Shown here one piece after another: positions 1 to 13,541 of a stretch of DNA of 64,000 bases (the stretch's first letter is position 1; the number at the start of each line of letters is the position of its first letter). Below the pieces are notes generated by a model, which was not told the origin of the DNA, searched no databases, and saw only the letters and a list, made by a program, of their open reading frames with translations. Origin of the DNA: Paramarasmius palmivorus (taxonomy: Eukaryota; Basidiomycota; Agaricomycetes; Agaricales; Marasmiaceae); contig JAYKXP010000012.1 of the NCBI GenBank assembly GCA_037176845.1, positions 186,001 to 250,000 of the forward strand, read 5' to 3'. The position numbers were made by a program, and so were the translations under genes.

Positions 1-24
1 TAGAGACTCGGTCCGTCGTTTCAG

Positions 25-1363
25 GACGATACGTTAATGCTTTCGCTAGGAACGACTGGGTACTCAACTACCTGTTCCGTGCAACGAGTGGTGGTGTTGG
101 TACAGTAGCCGGCTTGAGGCCTGTTATGGGAGTTCCGGGTCTAGAGAATGTGGATGTGACGGATAAGATTTCAGGGCATATGAGCTATAGGACGTTTATG
201 CCTCTCATACTAGACCAGTTGGGTTTCCCGGTGTTCGCTGACTACTTTGATGAACCCGAGGTACGTCATCGCCTTCCCTGCATAGTTCGTGTGCTCATGG
301 GGTTTCTCAGGAACCCGACTTTGAAGGCGAACGAGTGGTCGTACAAGAAGGTCAAGACACCGAGAAGAAAAGCTGGTTTTCGCGCAAGAAAGCACCGACT
401 TCTCAGCAGCACGTTTCTCGTCCACCTTCGGCTTCATCATTCTCCTTCATCAAGAAACAACCAACTAACAATGGAAAAGACCTAGACAAAGTGGATGAAG
501 ATGAAGACCTTCCGCCGAGAGTAGACTCACCCGCCAATTCTACTCCCTCGGGCACTGAAACACCCACCGATACCAATATCCCTATGCACGCAGGCTTCAA
601 TCTGGCCGCCATGAAGGACGTGATCGGCAAGTCGGAGGCGAATCCTGATGAATTAAACATGCCAGAACCGACACCGTTGGCAGCACCGACGATACCTCCG
701 CCAAAGAATAGGACGGTATCCACACCTCTTCCCCTTCCGCCATCGCCGACCCGTGCTCATAGCCCGTTCGAGCCAGCTTCCAAGGCTCCTTCTGCTTCCC
801 ATGACGACCTGACCGCCAGTATGGCGAGGTCGGTGTCGTTGAACGATGTCTCTCAATCTCTGGATCGCAATGAGGAAGATGATGATTCACCAGCGCTCAC
901 ACCGCCGCCACCTCCGCTTCCAGAAAAGCCATCTTATACCTCGCCTTCGCCGGCAAAGACATTCTCGCCGCCTCCGATATCATTATTCTCGTCACCATCA
1001 GTCACGTCTCTACATTCGACACCGCCTATCCGTTCATACGAACCGCCACCAACGCTATCCTTCGGAGGAAGTGACGGTTCTCTGTGGTCAGATCCTGTAC
1101 CTGCCCACAAACCGGCAAATCCGTTCTCCAACCCCTTCGGAGCTTCATCTTCCTCGTTAGGATACAGCTCTTTCAGTTCACCTACACCCCCAATGCCCAT
1201 GAATACAGGTCTCTCTTTTGGTGGTGCGGATGGTTCAATAAGCACTACAGGCTCGACGAGTACGTTTGGTGGATCGTCTAACGATCCGTGGAAGATTCCT
1301 GGCGACCTCGGAACTGGAAAAAAAAAGACTGCCAATAACTTCTATTCTAATCCATGGTCGTAG
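25..1363 (+). CDS. DUF726 (TMCO4/Mil1-type) alpha/beta-hydrolase, 3' part
   Basis: Only the 3' end of the gene is present. An intron acceptor at 22-24 opens an exon 25-260, a 50-nt GT-AG intron follows (261-310), and the last exon runs 311-1363. The first exon encodes the conserved C-terminal part of the DUF726 hydrolase domain (NAFARNDWVLNYLF, then AGLRPV, then GLENVDVTD), which I recognise from the TMCO4 / yeast Mil1 family of membrane-associated lipase-like proteins. The GxSxG nucleophile should lie upstream of the window. The last ~330 residues are a Pro/Ser/Thr-rich, low-complexity tail with poly-proline runs and no visible domain, probably disordered. The family call rests on the short conserved stretch; the tail gives no functional information. 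Confidence 0.75.
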
Positions 1364-1799
1364 TGCTAATAAGCTTCAGCAGTATTTACATACGTGTTAC
1401 AGCCGCGTGTTTTCGTTTTGGCATTTCGTATAGTACTTTGGTTGGACTACACATCTCATTATCATACCTTAGACATATGTACAACATGGTCTCGCTACAT
1501 TGTAAACACTACTATTGCATGCGCTTCTTAGTAAGCTCTGAATCCTCTACTATGATTGAGTGGTCTGTCATTCTCCTAGGACCTATATACGTATGTACAG
1601 CAATTATAAGCACGATTATAGCGGCGAAAAGTAAGCCTTTTGGCGTCGCGCCCTGAGTGTTTTAGATTTCCATGACTGTACACGGACAATAGTTCCAAGA
1701 ATGATGATACACCCTTCATGAAAAGAGGTGAGACGTAGCTGTAGAATGTTGTCAGAAGATTCAAATGATACGCGACAAGACTTACCACTGCGCAAGGTA
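1364..1799. other. intergenic, convergent 3' ends
   Basis: The DUF726 gene and the minus-strand gene at 1800 converge here. I see no coding pattern or RNA gene; the stretch should hold both 3' UTRs and polyadenylation signals. Confidence 0.5.
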
Positions 1800-2619
1800 T
1801 CATCCTATCAAATCATAGCCTTTTTCCTTCTCTTTGGGCGGAGGGGGCTTCTCGTTTTCTCTGTCCTTAAATGCCTTCATCACCGCTGCCAGTTTCTCGT
1901 CCGCATTCATCTCTAGCCCTAGAATGACCATCACAATCGCATCTCGCAGTATCCTCGAAACTTCCTGAGCCGACTCCACCGGCTTCTCCTTGGTATCCTT
2001 CAACAACTCATGAACTTCCCGTGCCGCACTCCGCATCGTCTCCTGGATCTTGTCCTTCAGCCCAGCATCATCCATGAAGGCAAAGTCCTTCAAATGATCG
2101 AAGAATGCCTTGACAGCATCCTCTTCCGCATATTGAGGTGTCACGAGGAAGGGTGTACAAATATCAGAAAAGTAAGCCGCTGTTTGCTTGTAGTCATCGA
2201 AATCGACCTTGTCGAAATCCTCAAAGTCGACGCGCTGGACTTGGAGCATCGATGCGAATTGGAATGTTAGGTCTTCTAAATCTTGCATGACGTCGAGAGC
2301 CGCTATTCCGACCAGGACAAAGGTTGACGCGAAGAGAGCTAGGCTCCAAGAAACAAAAATTAGCTGAGAATTCTGATGAGACTACGACCAACGTACTGGC
2401 GACTGCACCGCGGATTTTAGACCTCGGAGTTCCATCTTTTCTGTACCAAATCTTCTGAGTTATCCTTGACCGAAGGGTTGACTGAAACGGTGTTGACGTG
2501 GAATGGAAGGATTGCCTTCCACCAGCTAGCACATTTGGACGAGATGTTGTCCTTGTGGTTGGGAATAGTCTTGCTGTTGCCGTATAAGCTGGACGATGGA
2601 AAGTTCTGGCAACTAGCAT
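1800..2619 (-). CDS. predicted mitochondrial single-pass membrane protein, unknown function
   Basis: Two exons on the minus strand, 2619-2397 and 2338-1800, joined by a 58-nt GT-AG intron; the model closes in frame at 253 aa. The N-terminus (starting MLVARTFHR) is rich in Arg, Ser and Thr and lacks acidic residues, as in a mitochondrial presequence, and is followed by a basic RSRITQKIWYRKDGTPRSK stretch. The splice junction creates a hydrophobic helix of about 18 residues (LFASTFVLVGIAAL) that is invisible without splicing. The rest is acidic and helical, ending in a Pro/Lys tail. I do not recognise the family. The start was put at the first ATG; the open frame extends 10 codons further upstream only through a GTG. 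Mitochondrial location is inferred from composition. Confidence 0.6.
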
Positions 2620-2824
2620 AGAGAGCAAGATGGGTTGACTCGAGGTCACCGTTGGCTGTGGTGACGTTGGATTGGAAGGATGGCGGTGTGAAGACCCTTC
2701 TGCAAAAATTTCCTTAGCGCCCGCCGCCCGCTACGTTTTTGGCGTTCCTGCACATCATACTCAATCGTCATATTTCTATACAGCTATTGGCACAATGCTA
2801 TTATATTCTAGATCTATATGATCC

Positions 2825-5800
2825 CTAATCTCTCTTTGGCTCTCCCTCAAGAGAGCGCCAACGTGCTATACTCAACTGTTCAAGCACCGCTGAACGCTTG
2901 AACGTTGACTGGTCCCACGTTGCGGTATTATGAGACGCACGACGGCTCTGCTCCTCACGCATTGCCATTAAATGTTTCAAAGCAATTTTTTGCGCCACCT
3001 CAAAAGTCTTGGTCCGAGGATTGGGTGGTTCCTTGTGTGCTTCCCTGACCAGATGAATAGAAAGACTGACCATATCCCTTGCGTTCCCCCAAGCACGAGT
3101 ACGTGACATGTTCAAGATGACTTCCGCCATACTCCGGTAGCCTCTCGACTTCCTCTCTGAAAGGCACGATAGTGCCACTCCATGTTTTGCCAGTTCGAGG
3201 CGCAAAATGGCCAAACACGAGTCTGGATCGGTGTTGTCGAAGATGATCTGCTCTGGGAAGCGGCTTGAAAGACCACGGTTACAAGATAGCAGCCGGTCCA
3301 TCTCCCAGTCGTATCCGGCCAGAATAACAACCATCTTGCCACGGAATGTCTTTAGAGTAAGCAGGGTAACCAATTCTCCAATGGCTTCCTCGGCATAGCA
3401 TCCCTGACCCAGCCGATACGCTTCGTCGATAAAAAGCACCTTCCCGAGCGCCCTTTCAAACAACTCTCGCGTCTTGGGGCCTGTATGTCCGACGTATTTG
3501 CCAATCATGTCGGAAGCTGAACATTCTATGACTTCTGGTGACGACAGCATACCCATATCGTAGAAGACATGACCCATTTTTCGTGCAACTGTGGTCTTTC
3601 CTGTCCCTGTTTGGCACAAGATATTAGAAACGACGTACTATCATTTGAAGTGAAATGCTTACCTGGAGGCCCTTTGAATACAAAGTTCATAGGAATAACC
3701 TTCCTAGCATCCTTGCCGCAAACCCTCATCGTATGACTAATCCTTTGGAAGTCGCCAAGCTTCTTCATAATCTCTTCACAGCCGACCATGTCAGCAAACA
3801 GCGCGGCGAGCCTCTCCGAAGCCTCTGCACTTCGTCCGTAGTCGGGGTCAAAGTCTCCGGGTTCCAAGACGACAGCATCAGGAAACTCATCCAAGGCAAA
3901 GCGTCCGTAATATCTCTGTGTAGCGGAAGATATGAGGTTGACAACTTCACCTCCATTCCCAAAGTTCGGGCGATGGCGAGCTAGCTCGAGCATCTCTGCG
4001 GCTACAGCTCTGGCTGCTGGAGTAACTGATAACTGATCTTCGGAAAGCTTTAAGTCGAAAATCTGCAAAAGCTGCTGTTGGTCGAGGTTCTCGAATCGGA
4101 AAGCTTCCTCATTCCTGAAGCGTCGAGCCAGGCCGGGGTTTGCATTCTTTGGGTTGTAGTGAGAAGCTGGCCACATGGTCGAGGCTAGGGAGGCAACTTA
4201 CCCGAAACATCTCGAGCATTTCGTCTTCATACCCAATCAGGATAATACACTGATCATCCCCAGGCGTATTGTGCACGCATGAAACTAGCGTGTCTATGAC
4301 TGCTTCCTTGAAACAGTCTGCGTCATTATCGTTCTTCGGATTGAGTACATGAGCCTACAAATGATAGTTAGACAATTCATCTACCATCCGGGGGTAGGAC
4401 GCACTTCATCGATAATGAGAACACTACCAGCTGCGCTGGCTATGGTCTCCTTTGTGATCACCTCCGACTGACCAATAAATTGCCCAATCAGATTGGTTGC
4501 ATGCTTCGTTATCACTATAAGTATAACATAATTAGTGAGGCATCCAGAGGCACATTACTATGAAACACTCACCATCTCCTCGACTGAGATACCCTAGTCT
4601 CTTTAAGATTTTCGCATAAACGTTGGCTACCGTCGTCTTCCCAGTTCCTGGGGGACCCAAAAAGACCCGGTTGAGGAGAATTTCGATAGCCTTCTTTCCT
4701 TGCAGCTCGCGCTTCTCGTTAATCTGGGCGAGCTTGACGAGACTTTGAACGCTTTGTTTGACTGCCCGCATGCCTACAAGTTTGTCCAGCTCTTTAAGAG
4801 CGTCTTCAAGACCAGAATCGTCTTCACGATCCAGAAGATCCTCCTTCGTGATGAGATTATAGTTTGGGTTGCCGCCGTTTTTATGTTCCTTCGCTAGACG
4901 TCTCGTCTGACGGCGCAGAACCTCCTCCAAAAATGTCTCCAAACTGTTGGCATTTCGGAAGGTATCATTGCCGTGTCGTGCAATTAGTCGCTTGAGCGCC
5001 AGCCTGACGCAGTTTCCTCCAATGCCGCCTTCTATTTCCATCTCTGCCTCCTTGAACGTCTCCCGAAGACGTTGCTCCAGGATTACGGTAAGATCCTCTA
5101 TCGTGTAGTCCTCGAAGTAGAAAGCATGAGAGAACGCATCTCGAACAATCGGATTGTTATCCAGAAACTTTTTAAGAGAGATTTTAGGTCCTGAAAAGAC
5201 GAATGCCCTTTTCCCTGCTCCTTCACGCATCATGTCTGCGAGCGAACTGGCAGATACACTGTTCATGCCGCTGCCGTTCAACCACGTGATGTACCCATAT
5301 CTTCCTGGCGCATGAGCGTCTACGACATGGAGGACACCACCGAGTTGTATATCCGCGACGTGCCGCATAAAGTCATCAGCCTCTGCAGATGTGATTTCGC
5401 GATAATAATCCATTGCTATGATATCCATAGACTTGAGAAAACTTGTATAGTGTCCAGCGAAAGTACATATGCCTTCATAGAGGGTAAGCAGATAGTCAAG
5501 CCGTGTGTTCAAAACACGCTTACCAGTGCCGGGATTACCAAGTAGCACAGCGTTGAGAGCGAAGTCTTTTATTGAACGTTTTTGCTGTTTCGTCGCTTCA
5601 ACCATATCCATGATGTCCAGAATCTGTTGTTTGACTTTCTCGATCCCAATCATTTCCATAATTGCATCGACATGTATATTGTCGGCGCCGAACTCTGATT
5701 TGCGCCTCTTCCATTCCTCTTCGGCTTGACCAACTTTCTTGCTGATGAGAGGTGGCAACGAAGGCGTGGAAGAGCGGGTGTTGGTAGATGAGCTTGTTGA

Positions 5801-8340
5801 GGTGTGATCCCGGTTATTAGCTGGCAACGCCACAGGAGGTAGTATTAGTGGAGGGGTCCAAATGTTTCGAGGTGGAGGTTGCACAACAGGTAGGGAATAA
5901 GGGTGTTGTGTATGTAAACTATGGTGAGGGTATCCGTTCTTCATGAGGCGCTCCAGCAAAGAGACTTGAATGGGGCGATTTTCGGAGTCGGCGGAAGATT
6001 GGAGTTGCAAATTCTTGAGTCTATTTCAATCGCAAATCAGTCCTGGCCTTACCAGAGATAGAAAGACACTGACGGTGATGATCCAAATAGAACAATGTGC
6101 TTTGTCTCTGCACCCAGAGTGGGTAAAATGCAGCTCTCTACGACCGAATCAGCATCGTCAAAGATGAACACATCTGGCGATTCCAGTTCCCGAAACGAGG
6201 GTAGATGGAATAAAATATCGGAGTAAGAGCAGAACAAAACTCTGGTAGACCGGAGCTCTCGCGCTATTTCCTGAGATTTCGAACGGTCCATGATATCTTG
6301 CGCGACATCGAGCCGTTGGGCTACGTCATATATTTGTGAGATGATGGATTCCGACATCGACTGCGACCACTGTTGTAAGAGGGCTTCGCGTTCTGACACA
6401 GGAGTTTTCCAGATATCAGATGTCTGTTCAGCACCGGGAATGCCATAAATCCCATCCTTGCCAGAGACCCACAGATCTAAAAGGGAAATAGTGTCGTTAT
6501 CCTGTTGTCCTGCGAAAGCTGCGTGAATATCAGGGTGGTTCGCCTCTAAGTATTCGAGCACGGCTTCTCTCTTCTGTCCAGCTTCCTGTAATCGACCGAA
6601 TGTCGCCGCTAAATCCTGCGAAATACTATCCGCTATCTCCTCCAACTGCGCATCTTTAGATTGAGGTAAATCTGGGCGGTCTCAGTAGACGGGTCGAGTT
6701 GACAAAACAGGAAATGCACCTGGAAGGTCACGGAATGAAGTAGTTTGAACGCTGGGTACCATTTTATGAACTGTCTCCATGATGTGATCGAGCCCATCGT
6801 CGCTGTTACAGCATATCAGGATGGTTTGAGACGTATGTTGATACAGGATTCCTGCCAGGATGCTTGCGAGTAACGTCTTCCCAGTGCCTGATAAATATCA
6901 GCTGAGCGCTCGAAGCCGTGATATGTGCAACTCACCAGGCGTACCCTGAATCAAACACAACCTTTCCTGGAGTGCACTTTGTAATGCAGTTTTTTGATCC
7001 TCGCTCAGGATAATACTTCCGTCAAAGAAACGAAGAAGTTGGCCCACGTCGCATTTCTCATTCTTATCAAAAGAACGAAGAATCTCGAGAGGTACGTGTT
7101 CTGGTTCTTGTGGGGTAGTCGATAGGGAAAGCAGCTCGTCCCTGAGAGGAAGTAGCTTCATGCATCTAATCCTTCTCAACGACTCTGCCCAGGGCACGCA
7201 ACTTCTACCCATCGATAGAAGTCGCTTCGGTTTGTCATTGTTAAACCTCAGAAGCGCATTGCAGATCGCAGCTTCTCCTCCGAACGGCTTCACAATCAAA
7301 ACAGGAGGATTTTGCGCAAGCTTTTCGTCGTCCCTGACAGCCCCACCGAATGCTAACACCTCGTCTCCTTCCACCAAGTATGCGACCGCCCCATCCAACC
7401 ATAAAGGAAAATCTGCCTGGAATCCGGAAGTGTCTGTTTGGGAACCCTCTTGACAGCGGAACGCCCAACACCAATAATGTCCCATCTTTGGGTGGTTCAG
7501 CTCCAAGCCTGCAAAATCCACATCGAGCATCATAGATCCCTCGCCTACACCCTCCAACATGCCCTCTACCTCATCCCTCATCAAACCCATCATCTGTCCA
7601 TGCGAAAGACGGAACTGCATCTCCAGATAGACTTCCTGACGTTTAACTGGATCTTTTTCTTCCAGAAGCATCGATGGCGGCACAAAGTATGGCTTCTTCT
7701 TGCACCTGAGCTCGTCTGGGGTAGGCATAACCGATATCGCTCGGAAATCCTCAAAGTCGTTATCGTGTCGTCCACCAGGGCCTGCCTTCGTATCCTCTTC
7801 CTCTTCTTCTGCCTTTGCGCTCCTCGGAGCGACTTCCACGATCTTTTCTGCGATGTTCCGTATATCCTCTCGCGAGGAACGAAGCAGCGCCTCCACAGCC
7901 GGCGAATCCTTGTACACCTTGAGAAGCGGCGACCAAGAAGATGCCAAGGATTCCGGCTGCGAAACGTGTTGGAGTACCAACCACGCAAACCATTTCATCG
8001 TCTCCTCCATCAGAGTATCCCCTGTCATCGCTGTGAAAAGCGAAATATAGAAGAGGGGCGGGTTGGCCAGCGCAGCCAACACACGGCGAATATCGTCCTC
8101 ATCTTCCGATTGTGATAATTTGAGAAGAACGCGACAACAAGTCCCGTTGTAAAAGTATGGCCAATATTCCGTGTTCATGGCACGTTTGAATGCATCGAGC
8201 CCGGATGAACTGGCGAGAAGAGTCGGTATAGGTTTGGAATGAGAACATAATGATTCGAGGAAAGAAATCGCGTTCTTGCGGTCCAGCTTGACCTTTCCAT
8301 GGCACACATCGTCGAAAAGATCCGGGGAAGGGGATGTCAT
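2825..8340 (-). CDS. helicase-AAA+ fusion protein (NFX1-like helicase core plus three SpoVK/CbxX-type AAA modules)
   Basis: Nine exons (8340-6936, 6887-6720, 6671-6074, 6020-5524, 5472-4573, 4514-4405, 4354-4202, 4146-3663, 3606-2825) separated by 48-58-nt GT-AG introns give a closed 1698-aa protein. The N-terminal ~430 residues are helical. A superfamily-1 helicase core follows, with Walker A TPGTGKT and a DEAD-like FIFDDAD, but its second RecA half is missing: after TQHPYS the chain becomes a Pro/Ser linker. Three CbxX/CfqX-type AAA+ modules follow. Module 1 reads NPGTGIC where Walker A should be GK[ST], and VVDAHA where Walker B should be DE. Modules 2 and 3 have intact GPPGTGKTT and IIDEAH / FIDEAY motifs with arginine-finger segments. 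The family is widespread in fungi; its biological role is poorly known. The exon boundary in module 1 falls inside the degenerate P-loop, so splicing there deserves RNA confirmation. Confidence 0.9.
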
Positions 8341-8889
8341 GGGCGGAGTGACAGGCTCATCCTAGGAAATGCTGTATCTGCTTTTTATATTCAATAAAGG
8401 TAAGCGCTCATGCAAGGCATCCAGATACACAACAGCCACGAGTCATAACACGGTAACGCCTCTGGACTTTTGAGGAATAGGCCATCAAAAGATGAAGTTG
8501 ATATGGGTGGACACATGAATGTTTGGTTGAGAAGGGTACATGATGATGAAAACAAGCGCCAGCTCAGAACACGCAGATCCCACGATGTATCTTGGCAACT
8601 GCACACCGCATTGAAAATTACATATTAACCCTAGGGCCACTCGTATTCATAGTTCATGGTCATACAGATAAAGAAACGATAAGTAGTACACGGCGTCAGA
8701 CGAGACCTATACTAACAAACAACTAAGAATAGAGACTCAGAAATGGGAACAAGAAAGTGGGAGGTAGAATGAAGCCATGGCCGTGTACAGCGGCGAGTAC
8801 GAAGTATGGATAATAATGTCCGTCTGAACCGATAATAAACAACCACCGGCCGTACAGTCTATGACAGCACTAGCCTATGCTCTCGACAT
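8341..8889. other. intergenic, between AAA gene start and histone H3 stop
   Basis: About 550 nt holding the promoter of the AAA gene and the 3' UTR of H3, both on the minus strand. No coding pattern seen. Confidence 0.4.
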
Positions 8890-9657
<768 letters not shown>

Positions 9658-10315
9658 TTGGATGAAGATTCGAAGGATTTGAGGGAGGAAAGGTAGTAGT
9701 CTTGATGATGGGGGGAAAGAAAGAGTGTGTTTCGAGTTGTTTCGAGATACCCTCGCATTCAGGAATTTCTCTCACGCACGGTTCCGGTCAATCTGAGCTC
9801 ATTCGGTATTGGAAGTTCCGTTTAATTTTTTTCTATCGCTCTCCTTTGGCTTTTTCGAAAATCTTTTTTCATAGACCTCATTTTTTATAGGTTATCTACC
9901 ATTGGGCATTTTATGAGATTTTTAAGAATTTTATTGCTCACTGCACAAAGGCGAAGGTCAAACGTCCCTGTCAAGCTGGAAGCTTCCTTTTTTGGAATGC
10001 ATCGCCTCATCGCACAGCCACTGTTGTTTTCCATCAATTTCGGCTCTTCGCCATCATTTCCTCTCCTCTTTGTGGGCGTTGAGTCTAATGCGGCGGCTTT
10101 ATTTGGGAAGGCACAGGTTAGCTTATCGCGTTTGAGCTGGTAAGAGACGAACAGAAGGCGTTCAAAATGTACCATAGCGGGTAAACTCTGCTCCACTTAG
10201 TCACCGCTCGAAATCTCGGCTGTGTCTCGACTGGCACAATAGGCCTCGATATGGTCAAGGTACTGATACATCTTTCATTCTGGGTAAAAATTGGTATATA
10301 TACAGATCTACGAGC
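9658..10315. other. intergenic, H3 promoter region and EthD gene 3' side
   Basis: Pyrimidine-rich DNA upstream of H3. Open frames here show no family resemblance, and there is no H4 gene. Confidence 0.4.
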
Positions 10316-11343
10316 CTAAGCTTCCTTATCAATGAGAACAGCAACATCAACGGGTAGAAATCTTGAATTCTCTTTGTCAAGGAACTTTTCGCGTGCAGGC
10401 TCAGCTTGCGCAAGATAGGCTTCATGACGAAGGACCTAAGATGGAACAGAAGGTTAGGTCAATCTCGAAGCAAGCGCATAAGCACGTACTGAAATCAGCT
10501 TGTCGACCGATTCAGCCTCAAAGAGTGCTATGCCATCCCAGTCTGAGGGCACCTTTGCACGGGATTCCATCTCGGGAATCGCACCTCGACGTATGTGTAA
10601 CTGTAGATCTACATAGTCAGCCAATTTGTGAGCTTGAACAAGTTTCGGTCACACCTGTTCGTACTTGCTCAATCCCTCTTTGGTCGGCCCATGGCCAGTA
10701 GTGACCGAGGAGTACTCCTTTAGCCAATGCTTCTCAAACTCTTCTTGCGACAGCCCAGCTTTCTTCTTCATCTGAACGAGAAGCTGTACTCTTCCATCCT
10801 GCAAAGTCGTGCCCAGTAACGCCTTGGGTTTCTGCCTGTCGTGAAGGGTAGAGAGGCCGTAGACAGCAGAACTATTCCCTTCTTGTTCAAAAATCTTGTC
10901 GGCGTCAGGCATAACCTTCTGTGACCATTCTTCCGAGGTGAGGAGCTGGTAGCCATAGGGTGAGTCGCAGGGAAGAGTGGGGGAACGAAGGATATACGTC
11001 ATTAAGATTCTCCAGCGACTCTACCTCAAACATGACCACCCCATCGAAATCCGGCACCTTGTAGCCTCGTTCTTGGAGTATCTGTTTCGCATGCTGATTG
11101 ACATGAAGCTGGATCAAGAACCCACGATAAGTCTCGGCAAGTACACAGAGCCGATTCGAAACGAACCTGCTCATAACGAATGATATTCTCCTTCGCCGCC
11201 TGTGTATTTGCAAATATTGGACCGTGTGTTTCGAGCCAGTACCTGCTCCAATCATCAAAGTTCATCTCGTCTTTACGTTTGACGAAGATGAGCAGCCGGA
11301 CACGATCCGTGCGGAGAGAAGGTATATTCTGCCAGTGAGTCAT
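10316..11343 (-). CDS. two-domain EthD-family protein (copy 1)
   Basis: Five exons (11343-11167, 11108-10998, 10945-10655, 10600-10490, 10435-10316), all GT-AG, give 269 aa. The protein contains two tandem EthD-type (dimeric alpha/beta barrel, ferredoxin-like) repeats. Each begins with a pattern like [TD]RVRLLIFVKRK..-[FL]..[DE][WE]F..YWLE.H and reaches an RYEQ/KYEQ that is interrupted by an intron, followed by LHxN and a DFDGVxxFExES strand. The C-terminus is FLPVDVAVLIDKEA. EthD proteins include decarboxylase- and monooxygenase-like enzymes and proteins of unknown chemistry in ring-forming or degradation pathways; the substrate here cannot be inferred. A TATATAAA lies about 80 nt upstream of the ATG. 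Copy 5 (41250) is the closest relative in the window by eye. Confidence 0.85.
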
Positions 11344-12222
11344 GATTATGTTTAGATTGAGTGTTGAATCGAATCTCGAAGGAGGACAATTTGAACATGC
11401 GCTGATAAGTTGCGTGGTAGTTTATATATCCTGTCCGGCCTGTCAGTTTCTGGAGTCATGGGTTGACCAAGAGTCGAAGCAGATACCTTCCAGAACTGAT
11501 AGCTCCAATGTATGATGCCCAGGTGAGAACGATGGATACACTTCCACCACAACGTCCGCTCTATCCGAACTTGAGTATCAGCGCCTTTCACGAAGACTTG
11601 GACTGCATTGATAACCGGAGGTATGTCTTGCCGGTCAAGATGAAGGTTCTGGACGTGATTAAGTGCTATTTAATCGCGCTGAAACCGAGTCGAGTCGTAC
11701 CTTAGTTGCGAGTAGGCGAGCTGCTAGAAATGATTAGGCTTCTCAGTTCGAAGTCTCTCTGAGAATTTGACTAGCACGTGATCAGGTCCGGGCCTTCTGA
11801 ATCCAAGTGTCCCACGCATCTCGGCAGACAGCCTGACAACTACTCCCATGTACTTACCGGGATCAGAATATTCTGACTGCATACCTGTCAGGATGTAAGA
11901 ATAGCTCTTTCAAAGGCCTGTTCTCTGACATCTTTTTGCTGATTTTTACTCAAATTTTTCCCGCTTTTCCAACAGAACAGAGTTTATTCTGCACCGAAGA
12001 CCCGAACCCTTCGGTCCTGGTGTCCAATGGTAACAGAAGCATGTAATTTTACATACGCCGCCTGTCCTCCGATATATCCATGGACCATGATGCCACCCAG
12101 GCATCAATCACGCGCTGGAGTAATCCATTACTCGTTTCCTCAGGTTCTGATTCTCTTGGGCTAGTACTTCCCAGTAGGCTGTAGCCCTTGTACTCAAACC
12201 TGTACAACGAGACCGACCGAGC
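11344..12222. other. divergent promoter region between EthD copies 1 and 2
   Basis: About 880 nt between two EthD genes transcribed away from each other. Besides the TATA-like element at 11421-11428 I see no clear operator or gene. Confidence 0.4.
11421..11428 (-). promoter_or_regulatory. TATA-like box for EthD copy 1
   Basis: TATATAAA on the minus strand, about 80 nt upstream of the ATG at 11343, a sensible distance for a fungal core promoter. Confidence 0.4.
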
Positions 12223-13368
12223 ATGGGACAGCACGCTTTGCGAACCGACCGATATCGCATTCTTCTTTTCATCAAGAGGCAGCCTTCGCTATCTTACGAA
12301 GAGTTCAGTCGTCATTGGCTGGAAGTGCATTCAAAGCTCGTGATTGAGATTGCGAAGAAGCACAAAGGGCTGATCAGGTATGAACAGGTGCGTTTTCTGC
12401 TTTCATTTCATCTCCGAAGTGTGCTGACGAGGCGAACCGGACAGCTCCATGTCAACCAAAGCGAAAAGCAGCAGCTAGAAAACCTTGGGTTACCGGTGTT
12501 GGATTATGACGGTGTGGCTTTATTCGACGTCGAGTCTTTTGAAACATATACCGCGGTGCGTTCTCGTTTCTGGCTGGTATAAACGTTGTTCATGTTATCA
12601 GACAGACCGTTTCTCTTCCTGAAATGCAATCCCTTATCGTCCCAGACGAAAACCGCTTCTTCGTTCGATCCACTGCCTTTGTCCTCAAGCTCAACATTGC
12701 CTCCATAGTAGACCACGACGAGGACCTCATTATAGCTGCTCAAATGGGATCCGCCTCATCTGCTTATCTCAAAGTACCTACTAAGCTCCGGAAGGATAGA
12801 GCTAGGATGCTGTTGATGTTCAAGAGGAAGGAAGGAATGTCTATGGAGGAGATGACGAAGTATTGGTTGAACGAGCACGCGAAGGTAGTTACGGAGGATA
12901 TGAAGATGGGAGCAGAGATCATCAAGTATGAACAGGTGTGCAGTTATTGGTCTATTTTGCTGAGTGTCTTGGTGATATTGCATTGTCATACAGTTACACC
13001 TCGCACCCCCGAACCCCACAGAGCACTATGTAGCCGGCTCTACGACATCTCTCCCCGACTGGGACGGAGTAGCACTCATTGACGTACCTTCCTTTGATGT
13101 AGGTGTTTCTATTGTCCCTTTATCTACTACTCACATATCCCATCTCTCAAACAGTCATTCCGAAGACCAGGAGACACGAAAATCCTAATGAAGGACCAAA
13201 CGAAATGGCAATCCTGGGGAGAGGCAGGGATGTTCCCGGTTGATGTGGCTACCATTATCGACAAGGATGTCGGTATGTTGGCGCCATGTAAGCGCCCGAG
13301 TTTATACACTGATACCTATCTTTGCAGAGCCAGCATACGAGGCAAGTCTCCTCGCGGCGAAGCTATAA
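12223..13368 (+). CDS. two-domain EthD-family protein (copy 2)
   Basis: Six exons (12223-12387, 12445-12555, 12606-12935, 12994-13098, 13155-13272, 13328-13368), all GT-AG, close in frame at 289 aa. It has the same double EthD layout and intron positions as copy 1: repeat 1 starts with TDRYRILLFIKRQ and ends RYEQ before intron 1; repeat 2 starts KDRARMLLMFKRK and ends KYEQ before intron 3. After the second DWDGVALID strand comes a C-terminal MFPVDVATIIDK segment also found in copies 3 and 5 and in the relic at 38.6 kb. The extra intron near the 3' end (13273-13327) is matched in the relic. Chemistry unknown. Confidence 0.85.
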
Positions 13369-13541
13369 TCTTGTTCGGCAGCATGTATCATATCTATCTT
13401 GTCTTGGGTAGAGGAAATGAATTTGTTTCGGTATTCTTTACACCCGGTGCAGGTCGTAGATGCACGTAGAGCCTACTGGTAAGCTACATACTGTGGTACT
13501 ATGTGGTAGCGGTTCTGTATTTTGTTCACTATACGCCTCTC

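Noticed and set aside
9658..10315. Search for a divergent histone H4 next to H3
   Set aside because: No H4 signature in any frame.
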